NCBI RefSeq assembly: GCF_963676685.1
Contig: NC_092353.1
Location: 10,317,734 to 10,381,733 of the forward strand
DNA: 64,000 bases
Reading direction: 5' to 3'
Source of the DNA: Mytilus edulis
Taxonomy: Eukaryota > Mollusca > Bivalvia > Mytilida > Mytilidae
A program made the translations under genes and the position numbers. The notes below the pieces were generated by a model, which was given only the letters and a program-made list of their open reading frames with translations, was not told where the DNA came from and ran no database searches. Shown here piece after piece: positions 35,916-47,900 of this stretch (the stretch's first letter is position 1; the number at the start of each line of letters is the position of its first letter).

Positions 35916-38900
35916 TCAGAGTTTTGCTTCCACAATTTTAAATGTAGCACTGAGAACATTTGAAGGCACTGTCTTCTTCTGGTTGGGTAGCTGTCCACCA
36001 ACATATACTTGTATGGAGCCTGTAAATATAAAAAACAAAACTTATTTTAAGAAATTACAAGACAATGTGTATACAGTTATCAATGTATAAAATTGAGAAT
36101 GGAAATGGGGAATGTGTCAACAACAACCCGACCATAGAACAGACAACAGCAGAAGGTCACCAAGAGGTCTTCAATGCAGCGAGAAATTCCCGCACCTGGA
36201 GGCGTCCTTCAGCTGGCCCCTAAACAGATATTTATACTAGTTCAGTGATAATGAACGCCATACTAAACTATGCAACTTTAACTTTGTTCTAATATAAAAT
36301 TCTTTAAGTGAATCAACATCTGAAGTGGTGATTGTGCAGGAGGGTTAAAACAAGTGGATGACTCTTGGTATGTACAGTTGTCTTAAAATAAATAAGAATA
36401 AGTCACCATACAAAACAACGTCCTCATAACAAATATAAGTGTAACATTACTTCTGGCATGGTCAACCACAATAACTGCAAAATGTGTACTTCACTTTTTT
36501 ATTACATGTATATACCTGTCCTGAAGACACTACACTTGCTGGCAAAACTTGTGAACCAATAAAACTATTGAATGATGTAAAACATTTGAGTGTTGTTGTC
36601 TTTTGTGGTGATTTGACTATCTTAGATATATATGATAAAACTAATTTCTGTTTCAGATATTATCTGCCTTAAAATAATGTCAAGCAGAAGGATATAACTC
36701 AAACATCTTATAAAATGAAGCTTATTTCCATCTTTGAATCTGAAATGAGTTTATATGTTGATGTGATTGGCATACAAGTGACAGTTTTAACTAGCTATAA
36801 AAACAGGTTTAATCCAACATTTTCTACATAAGAAAATGCCTGTACCTAGTCAGGAATATGATAGTTGTTATCCATTGGTTTGATATGTTTGAGCTTTTGA
36901 TCTTGCAATTTGATTAGGAACTTTCAGTTTAAAATTTTCCTCAAAGTTTGTTTTATTTGCGATTTTACTTTTCATTTTGAATTCTAATTTAATTATTGTT
37001 TTCCAAAGTGCTTTGAAGTACATTTGAACTTGTTATACTTTGGAAATATAACTGGGAATTAGTGTATCCTTCACAGTATTACCTGGCTCTATAACAAATC
37101 CTTTATCAGTCCACACTGCCATACTTTGAGCATCTATTATCAGTTTGACTGTTACCTTGGTATGTTTTTGTATAAACACTCTATCTACTGCTACCAACTG
37201 TAAATTAGGCATTGGTTCCTTTGTTGTCAACCAATGTATATATACTTGTACTACCTGAAAATGTCAAATGTGTTGAAATATTTAACCAAAAATCTAAAAA
37301 TTTAACTTTAAAAACAAATGAAACCTATCTTTTTGGGTGAAAATTGAATACTATTTTTTTAGAATATGAGTGCACTGCTTGTACTACCACATGGTCTAAA
37401 CCCCTTAATTGGTACATATTTTTTAAAGTACACATCATAATGAAGATATCTACTTAATTCCAAGTTGATATGACCACAACTTTATGGTAAGTATACTCAA
37501 AAGGTTTACACAATACTTGAATGACTAACTGACTGATTACTTGAATGACTTACTAACTGACAGACTAGAAACCTCTATCCCCTCACTTACTTGAATAACT
37601 AACTAACTGACAGACCAGATACCTCTATCCCCTCACTTACTTGAATAACTAACTAACTGACAGACCAGAAACCTCTATCCCCTCACTTACTTGAATGACT
37701 GACAGACCAGAAACCTCTATCCCCTCACTTACTTGAATAACTAACTAACTGATAGACTAGAAACCTCTATCCCCTCACTAACTTGAATAACTAACTAACT
37801 GACAGACTAGAAACCTCTATCCCCTCACTTACTTGAATGACTAACTGACTGACAGACCAGAAACCTCTATCCCCTCACTTACTTGAATAACTAACTAACT
37901 GACAGACCAGAAACCTCTATCCCCTCACTTACTTGAATGACTGACAGACTAGAAACCTCTATCCCCTCACTAACTTGAATGACTAACTAACTGACAGACC
38001 AGAAACCTCTATCCCCTCACTTACTTGAATAACTTACTGACTGACAGACTAGAAACCTCTATCCCCTCACTTACTTGAATAACTAACTAACTGACAGACC
38101 AGAAACCTCTAACCCCTCACTTACTTGAATGACTGACAGACCAGAAACCTCTATCCCCTCACTTACTTGAATGACTGACAGACTAGAAACCTCTATCCCC
38201 TCACTTACTTGAATGACTAACTAACTGACAGACCATAAACCTCTATCCCCTTACTTACTTGAATGACTAACTGACTGACAGACCATAAACCTCTATCCCC
38301 TCACTTACTTGAATGACTGACAGACTAGAAACCTCTATCCCCTGACTTACTTGAATGACTGACAGACTAGAAACTTCTATCCCCTCACTTACTTGAATGA
38401 CTAACTAACTGACAGACCATCAACATCTATCCCCTCACTTACTTGAATGATTTACTGACTGACAGACCAGATACCTCTATCCCCTCACTTACTTGAATAA
38501 CTAACTAACTGACAGACCAGATACCTCTATCCCCTCACTTACTTGAATAACTAACTAACTGACAGACCAGATACCTCTATCCCCTCACTTACTTGAATGA
38601 CTAACTGACTGACAGACCAGAAACCTCTATCCCCTCACTTACTTGAATGACTGACAGACCAGAAACCTCTATCCCCTCACTTACTTGAATAACTAACTAA
38701 CTGACAGACTAGAAACCTCTATCCCCTCACTTACTTGAATAACTAACTAACTGACAGACTAGAAACCTCTATCCCCTCACTTACTTGAATGACTAACTGA
38801 CTGACAGACCAGAAACCTCTATCCCCTCACTTACTTGAATAACTAACTAACTGACAGACCAGAAACCTCTATCCCCTCACTTACTTGAATGACTGACAGA

Positions 38901-41900
38901 CTAGAAACCTCTATCCCCTCACTAACTTGTATGACTAACTAACTGACAGACCAGAAACCTCTATCCCCTCACTTACTTGAATGACTTACTGACTGACAGA
39001 CTAGAAACCTCTATCCCCTCACTTACTTGAATAACTAACTAACTGACAGACCAGAAACCTCTATCCCCTCACTTACTTGAATAACTAACTAACTGACAGA
39101 CCAGAAACCTCTATCCCCTCACTTACTTGAATGACTGACAGACTAGAAACCTCTATCCCCTCACTTACTTATATGACTAACTAACTGACAGACCATAAAC
39201 CTCTATCCCCTTACTTACTTGAATGACTTACTGACTGACAGACCATAAACCTCTAACCCCTCACTTACTTTAATGACTAACTGACTGACAGACCATAAAC
39301 CTCTATCCCCTCACTTACTTGAATGACTAACAGACTAGAAACCTCTATCCCCTCACTTACTTGAATGACTAACTTACTGACAGACCATAAACCTCTATCC
39401 CCTCACTTACTTGAATGACTGACAGACTAGAAACCTCTATCCCCTCACTTACTTGAATGACTGACAGACTAGAAACCTCTATCCCCTCACTTACTTGAAT
39501 GACTAACTGACTGACAGACCAGAAACCTCTATCCCCTCACTTACTTGAATGACTAACTGACTGACAGACCAGAAACCTCTATCCCCTCACTTACTTGAAT
39601 GGCTAACTGACTGACAGACCAGAAACCTCTATCCCCTCACTTACTTGAATGACTAACTGACTGACAGACCAGATACCTCTATCCCCTCACTTACTTGAAT
39701 GACTAACTGACTGACAATCCAGATCCCTTTATCCCCTCACTTACTTGAATGACTAACTGACTGACAGACCAGAAACCTCTATCCCCTCACTTACTTGAAT
39801 GACTAACTGACTGACAGACCAGAAACCTCTATCCCCTCACTTACTTGAATGACTAACTGACTGACAGACCAGAAACCTCTATCCCCTCACTTACTTGAAT
39901 GACTTACTGACTGACAGACCAGAAACCTCTATCCCCTCACTTACTTGAATGACTAACTAACTGACAGACCAGAAACCCTTATCCCCTCACTTACTTGAAT
40001 GACTAACTGACTGACAGACCAGAAACCTCTATCCTCTCACTTACTTGAATGACTAACTGACTGACAGACCAGAAACCTTTATCCCCTCACTTACTTGAAT
40101 GACTAACTGACTGACAGACCAGAAACCTCTATCCTCTCACTTAACTATCTTAGGTGGTGCATATCAAATCACTTCTTTAAATGCATTGGCAAGAGAACAT
40201 ACCTTTAATAAAATTAAGAAAGGAAATGGGGAGTGTGTCAAAGAGGCAACCTAAGTTACCTGACCATAGAGCAGAAAACAGCCCAATGCCATCAATTGGT
40301 CTTCAACACAGTGAGAAAAACCCCTTCCCCAGAGGTGGGCTTCAGCTGGTCCCTTAACACAAAGGTGCACTAGTTCAGTGAAAATGGAAGTCACACTAAA
40401 CTTAAAAAAATATATAAATAAAAAGTAAACTAAAACTAGAGGCTCTCAAGAGCCTGTGTCGCTCACCTTGGTCTATGTGCATATTATCAATGGACACAGA
40501 TAAATTCATGACAAAATGGTGTTTTTGTGATGGTGATGTGTTTGTAGATCTTACTTTACTGAACATTCTTGTTGTTACAATTATCTCTATCTATAATGAA
40601 CTTGGCCCAGTAATCACAGTGGAAAGTATTTCCTAAAAATTTACAAAAATTAACAAAAATTTATGAAAATTGTTAAGAATTGACTATAAAGGGCAATAAC
40701 TCCTTAAGGGGTCAATTGACAATTTTGGTCATGTTGACTTATTTGTAGATCTTATTTTGCTGAACCTTATTGCTGTTTACAGTTTATCTCTATCTATAAT
40801 AATATTCAAGATAATAACCAAAATCTGCAAAATTTCCTTAAAATTACTCATTCGGGGGCAGCAACCCTACAACAGGTTGTCTGATTTGTCTGAAAATTTC
40901 AGGGCAGATAGATCTTGACCTGATAAACAATTTTACCCCCATGTCAGATTTGCTCTAAATGCTTTGGTTTCAGAGATATAAGCCAAAATCTACATTTCCC
41001 CTCTATATTCTATATTAAGCCATGGCAGCCATCTTGGTTGGTTGGACGGGTCACGCCACACATTTTTAAACTAGATACCCTAATAATGATTGTGGCCAAG
41101 TTTGGTTAAATTTGGCCCAGGAGTTTCAGAGGAGAAGATTTTTGTAAAAGATTACAAAAATTTACGAAAAATTGGTCAAAATTGACTATAAAGGGCAATA
41201 ACTCCTTAAGGGGTCAACTGATAATTTTGGTCATGTTGACTTATTTGTAGATCTTACTTTGCTGAACATTATTGCTGTTTACAGTTTACCTCTTTCTATA
41301 ATAATATTCAAAATAATAACCAAAATCTGCAAAATTTCCTTCAAATTACTTATTTCGGGGCAGCAACCCAATAACGGGTTGTCCTATTCATTTGAAAGTT
41401 TCAAGGCTGATAGATTTTTACTTGATGAACAATTTTACCCCTATGTCAGATTTGCTGTAAATGCTTTGGTTTCAGAGTTATAAGCCAAAATCTACATTTC
41501 ACCCCTATGTTCTATTTTTAGCCATGGTGGCCATCTTGGTTGGTTGGCGGGGTCACGCCACACATTTTTTAAACTAGATACCCCAAAGATGATTGTGGCC
41601 AAGTTTGGATTAATTTGGCCAAGTAGTTTCAGAGGAGAAGATTTTTGTAATAGATTACTAAGATTTACGAAAAATTGTTAAAAATTGACTATAAAGGGCA
41701 ATAACTCCTAATGGGGTCAACTGACCATTTCGGTCATGTTGACTTATTTGTAAATCTTACTTTGCTGAACATTATTGCTGTTTACAGTTTATCTCTATCT
41801 ATAATAATATTTAAGATAATAACCAAAAACAGCAAAATTTCCTTAAAATTACCAATTAAGGGGCAGCAACCCAACAACGGGTTGTCCGATTCATCTGAAA

Positions 41901-44900
41901 TTTCGGGGCAGATAGATCTTGACCTGATAAACAATTTTACCCCTATGTCAGATTTGCTCTAAATGCTTTGGTTTTTGAGTTATAAGCCAAAAACTGCATT
42001 TTACCCCTATGTTCTATTTTTAGCCATGGCGGCCATCTTGGTTGGTTGGCGGGGTCACGCCACACATTTTTTAAACTAGATACCCCAATGATGATTGTGG
42101 CCAAGTGTGGTTTAATTTGGCCCAGTAGTTTCAGAGGAGAAGATTTTTGTAAAAGTTAACGACGACGGACGCCGGACGCAAAGTGATGGGAAAAGCTCAC
42201 TTGGCCCTTTGGGACAGGTGAGCTAAAAACATACCAGACTAATTTTAAAAATTCTTGATCTTTACCTCATCTCCATCAAATAAACCAGTATTGGTAACAG
42301 TCACTTGTACAGGAACTGGTTCCCCAACTTTTACTGTAGCTGGTACCACTAGGTTTGAATAGTTGTATGTAGTATAGGTTAATCCAAAACCAAAAGGATA
42401 GAGAGGTTCTCCACTAAAATATCTGTAAGTCTTCTCCTTCATACTGTAATCAATCATTGAGGGTATCTGGAATAGACAGAGTTCCACATGTATTAAACTT
42501 GTTACTGGATAAAAAAAATTATATTCAATTTAATTAGGCATGCTTTGTAGAAGATTTGATGATTTAGAAGGTAAAAGTAGAAGTGAGACAGGTTAGTCTT
42601 ATATAGGACGTTTTAAATATGTTATAATTTTTGCAAATTTTGCGTATAATTTTGTATTGTATTGTTTATTTAAGAAATAATTCATGAAAGCCATAGATTG
42701 TTGGAAATTTACACATGGCCTGGGCTGTGATATACAAATTTTATCCTGAGCGTTAGAAAGGGATAAAATTAATGAATAGCACAGCCCAGGCCATGTGTAA
42801 ATTTCCAACAATCTATGGCTTCCATGAATTATTTCGATTCTAATAGGACTAATACGGCCATTAAAAATCTGAAGCGAGAGTGGGTTTGGGCATTCTAATA
42901 AATCTATAGCTTGCATGGATTATTTGGTGAATAACTGCTAGAAAAATAATCTGATTAATTCTTTTAATTCTCAAACCCAACATTTGCCATTCTAATTTAC
43001 ATGTTTTTCTCGTAAGCTACCGTCAAATCCAAAGTTGACATTTTGTAACTAAGTTAGCTTGCTGAAATCAGTAAATATGCGAATAATGCAATACAATAGA
43101 AAATTAAACAAAACCTACCTCAAAAATCAATTTAAATACAATATTATATGAATTTGGATGGCTCATGTAACAGAAAACTTTCCGACTCTAGCGTTTTCAT
43201 TTGTATGACGTCATAAAAATGAGAATGGAAATGGGGAATGTGTCAAAGAGACAACAACCCGACCATAGAAAATCAAAGAGCTGAAAGCTCTGAAGAACAA
43301 GAGGCTCTCAAGAGCCTGAATCGCTCACCTTAATTTTTTTGGTTAAATCTCTCATCAATGATTATTTTGGCTTTTCAATTTATTCAAATGTTCTTTGAAT
43401 CGTCCTATTTTCTTCAAAAGCAAAAAAAAAATCATTTTCTCCTATGTTCTATTTTAGCCATAGGAGCTATGTTTCTGACATACAAGGAAATGAAATATAA
43501 AATTTATACTAGATACTCTGAAACTCATTTAGCCTAAGTTTGGCTGAAATTGATACAGCAGTTTCAAAGGAGAAGATTTTTTAAAGTAAGTCAACATGAT
43601 GAACAAATTGTGAAAAAAGTCTTTAAAGGGCAATAACTCCTTAATGGGTCAATTGACAATTTTGGTCAAATTGACTTATTTGTAGATCTTACTTTGCTTA
43701 ACATTTTTGCTATTAACAGTTTATCTGTATCTATAATAATATTCAAGATAATAACCAAAAACTGCAAAATTTCTTTAAAATCATCAATTCAGCGGCATTA
43801 TACCTGAAAAACCAGTTATGCAATTCGGCTGAAAATTTCAGGACAGGTAGACCTTGACCTAATAAATACTTTAACTTCTTGTCTTATTTGCTCTAAATGC
43901 TGGAGTTTTTGAGATATAAGCCAAAAACTGCATTTTACCCTGTGTTCTATTTTTAGCCATGACGGCCATGTTTTTTGACGAAATAAAAAATAAAGCACAA
44001 ACTTTATTTTATACACCCTACTGATCATTCAGTTGAAGTTTGGTTGAATTTGGTTAAGTGGTTTTAGAGGAGAAGATTTTTTAAAGTTAGCAAATATGAT
44101 GAACAAATTGTGAAAAATTGTCATTAAAGGACAATAACCCCTTAAGGGGTCAATTGACAATTTTGGTCATATTAACTTATTTGTAGATCTTACTTTGCTG
44201 ATCATTTTTGCTGTTTACAGTTTATCTTTATCTATAATAATATTCAAGATAATGACCAAAAACTGCAAAATTTCCTTAAAATTACCAATTAAGTGGCAGC
44301 AACCCAACAATGGTTTGTTTGATTCATCTGAAAATTTCAGGGCTGATAGATCTTGACCTAATGAACATTTTTACCCCATGTCAGATTTGCTCTAAATGCT
44401 TTCTTTTTTGAGATATAAGCCAAAAACTGCATTTGACCCTTATGTTCTATTTTAAGTAACAGCGGCCATGTTTTTTGACGGATCAAAAATCGAAGCACAC
44501 ACTTTGTGCAGGATAATCTAAGGAACAATCATGCTAAGTTTCATCCAAATCCATTCAATAGTTTCAGAGGAGAAGATTTTTTAAAGTTAGCAAATGTGAT
44601 GAACAAATTGTGAAAAATTGTCATTAAAGGACAATAACCCCTTAAGGGGTCAATTGACAATTTTGGTCATATTAACTTATTTGTAGATCTTACTTTGCTG
44701 ATCATTTTTGCTGTTTACAGTTTATCTTTATCTATAATAATATTCAAGATAATGACCAAAAACTGCAAAATTTCCTTAAAATTACCAATTAAGTGGCAGC
44801 AACCCAACAATGGTTTGTTTGATTCATCTGAAAATTTCAGGGCTGATAGATCTTGACCTAATGAACATTTTTACCCCATGTCAGATTTGCTCTAAATGCT

Positions 44901-47900
44901 TTCGTTTTTGAGATATAAGCCAAAAACTGCATTTGACCCCTATGTTCTATTTTAAGTAACGGCTGCCATGTTTTTTGACGGATCAAAAATCGAAGCACAC
45001 ACTTTGTGCAGGATAATCTAAGGAATAATCATGCTAAGTTTCATTCAAATCCATTCAGTAGTTTCAGAGGAGAAGATGTTTGAAAAATTGTTAACGACGA
45101 CGACGACGACGACGGACGCCAAGTGATGAGAAAAGCTCACATGGCCTTTTAGGCCAGGTGAGCTAAAAATGACGCCACTGTCTCTAATATTGGGATAGTT
45201 TTTATGCAAGTCTTGATTTTCACATACCGTAATTAGTTTAACAATGCAACATGTCTCGTAACGGTAAGCATATAATTGATATTCGTATATGTGTGTGTGT
45301 GTGTGTGAAGTGAAGGTGACAACTGGCTGTTTTTTAAGACAAATGAATAGGTCAAGACTACCTGAATTGTACAAATAAATACCGTAGAAAGGCTTGTATA
45401 TTTCTCACTGGTACATAATAGTCTGAGTCTGAATCTGGGTCTGTTCGCGCCCACTCATGTTCGCCCCTTTCACTTTCACACCCTACATGTTCGCACCCAA
45501 TCTTAATTGGTTTTGTGTTTAATAACTCCGTAAGCAAGTGTTTTCTTATAAGTATAATTGTTGTCATTGTCTCAAAATAAAGTGAGACAGCATTTTTTTT
45601 TGTGTTGAATAAATCTTAATCAGGTTTTAGATAGCGTATTGTTAAAAATTATAATAATCCTTTCTAAATAAAGTGGTATTTTGTCAACGTTTTATTTTGT
45701 GTTGAATAACTCTTAATCATGTTTTGGTTAGTGTATTGCTATAACTTTGTTTCATTGACTTCTTTCAAAATGAAGTGAGATTCTGACTATGTTTTTTTCT
45801 GTGTGTTGAATAGATTTTATCATGTTTTGGTTATAATAGTGGATTGCTATATTTTGGTTCCTATATTTTATTGTTTCGTTGTTTCAGATCAAAGGGACCA
45901 AGCTGTTAAAAACAATTATCTTTTGTGTTTTTCCTTTAAAATCTTCAATGTTTTACTCATACCAAGCTATAAATACATTCAGTATTTACACCAAAGCAAT
46001 TTAAAACAACAATCATGATTTTCCAATTATTCAACTTGAATTTGAATTAAAATTGGGCGCGAATGAGTAGAGTGCAAACGGACCTTGGGTGCGGTGCAAA
46101 CGTGCGAGGTGCGAACGTGTAGGGTGCGAAAGTGTATTGGGCGCGAACAGACCTGATACCACATAGTCTGAACCCCCTTCTCCCACAAAATATTAAGTAA
46201 ATAATCTTTTTGTTACTGTTATCAAAGGTCTAATGAAACTCAGGTAATTTCAAACATTTGTCAAAGAATTCTAGTCAAACCGGCACCTGGTTAAATTGGC
46301 ACCTGGACAAATCAGCACCTGGTTAAATCGACACCTGATATAGTCAATTCGTCACCCATGTTAAATATAAATTTTAACAGTATTTTAAGCAAAAAGAGTA
46401 AAAATAAGTAAGGGGTTGCCAGAATTTTTTTCAGTATTTAAGCAAAAAGAGTTAAATACTAACTTTCACATTTTTGGGTGTTCATGTACATTTTGTATAT
46501 ATTTATTTTTCTCAACTTAATGACTTTTTTGGTGTATTTTTAATGATATATATATGAGTAGTCAAAATAATTATTACGTCTGGCAAGGCTTTTTAAATTT
46601 TATTCTGGGACACCTTTCTATGACCGCAATGCTATGTTAAATTTTTTTCTGGGACGCCTTCCTACGAACTTCGTAGGAAGACATCACAGAAAAAAAATAA
46701 AATAGCCTTGCCAGACGTCATAATTATTTGGACTAATACATGAGATATTGGATATTTTTATGCATTATTTAAACCAGTTGAGCATTTTACAGGATTGTTT
46801 GTTTAATGCTTTTTAAACTTTACTGAAAAAAAACCACCTTAAATTTGCTTATTATTTGGCATGAAAGTTTGATTTATTGAAAGGGACTCATAGTTTTCCA
46901 TTTTATTTTAATAATTGTCTAATTGTTAAAACAACAGCTTGGGTAAGGGCTTCGTTGTTTACCTTTATACACAAAAACATAATTTCACTTTGGTTTCGTT
47001 GTTTACCTAAATACACAACAACATATTCACTATGTACTTGGTAACAGTTATTAATTAATTGAATAGAAAATATTATAACAAATATTATTGGATGCCGAAT
47101 TGACATCAAATAGGTGCCGATTTGACTAGATGCCAATTTAACCAGGTGCCGACTTGACTTGTACGTTTCAATTCCTCTGCGATCGTTTGCGGTATTTTCT
47201 TGAGAAAAACCTATTTTCCATCATCAAAGAGAAGAAGAAACTGCTTGAAAATAATTCTGGAACGCTTCATGATTGTTAAAATAAGTTAAATTCACTCAAA
47301 AAACAATTTTAAAACGTGCGATGTTTAAACAGGAAGTTTCAAAAGCACATGTAAAAGAAGAAATTAACCGGTGAGAGTGGAAATCCGTACATAACAGATA
47401 TCACTATAGTACGACTTTGAAAGCAAAACAGTTCCATCCTTTTGTAAAACAGTCTTTAATATACCTATCACATTAATGTTTGAAGGGTCTTAAGCTTATT
47501 CAAACCATAAAAGTCGGTATGAAACACCAAAACGGAATGAACAATAACCGATTACGTTTTGTAGTTTACAAATTCTAAACTGGTTCCCGTCAAACTACAA
47601 CACTTCGTTCGAGTGTAGTGGAATACAAGCAGAAACCAGTTAGTTTGTAAACTGGTTCCTGGCTGATTACTACACAATGACCTCTCATGCATAATGATAA
47701 CACAAGCAAATTCCAGTTTGTATAGAAAATAGTAAATACGAAACCAATCGCGGTAGGCAGAGAAATGTAATGAAGTTCAGGTCGCCAGTAATGGAACAAT
47801 GACTGCGTCATTTTCCAAAAACAACAGCAGAAGGTCACCAATAGGTCTTCAATGTAGCGAGAAATTCCCGCACCCGGAGGCGTCCTTCAGCTGGCCCCTA

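Noticed and set aside
37033..37082. Read-through C-terminus after exon 11 of GH3 gene 2
   Set aside because: A GTAATA donor follows IEPG, and exon 12 restores the conserved family C-terminus (QVYVGGQLPN).
37503..40145. CRISPR-like array
   Set aside because: Repeats are contiguous with no unique spacers, and the genome is eukaryotic.
40711..41962. Frames of 74-83 codons inside the family 2 element
   Set aside because: They recur with each module but differ in length and stop position; they are non-coding repeat sequence.
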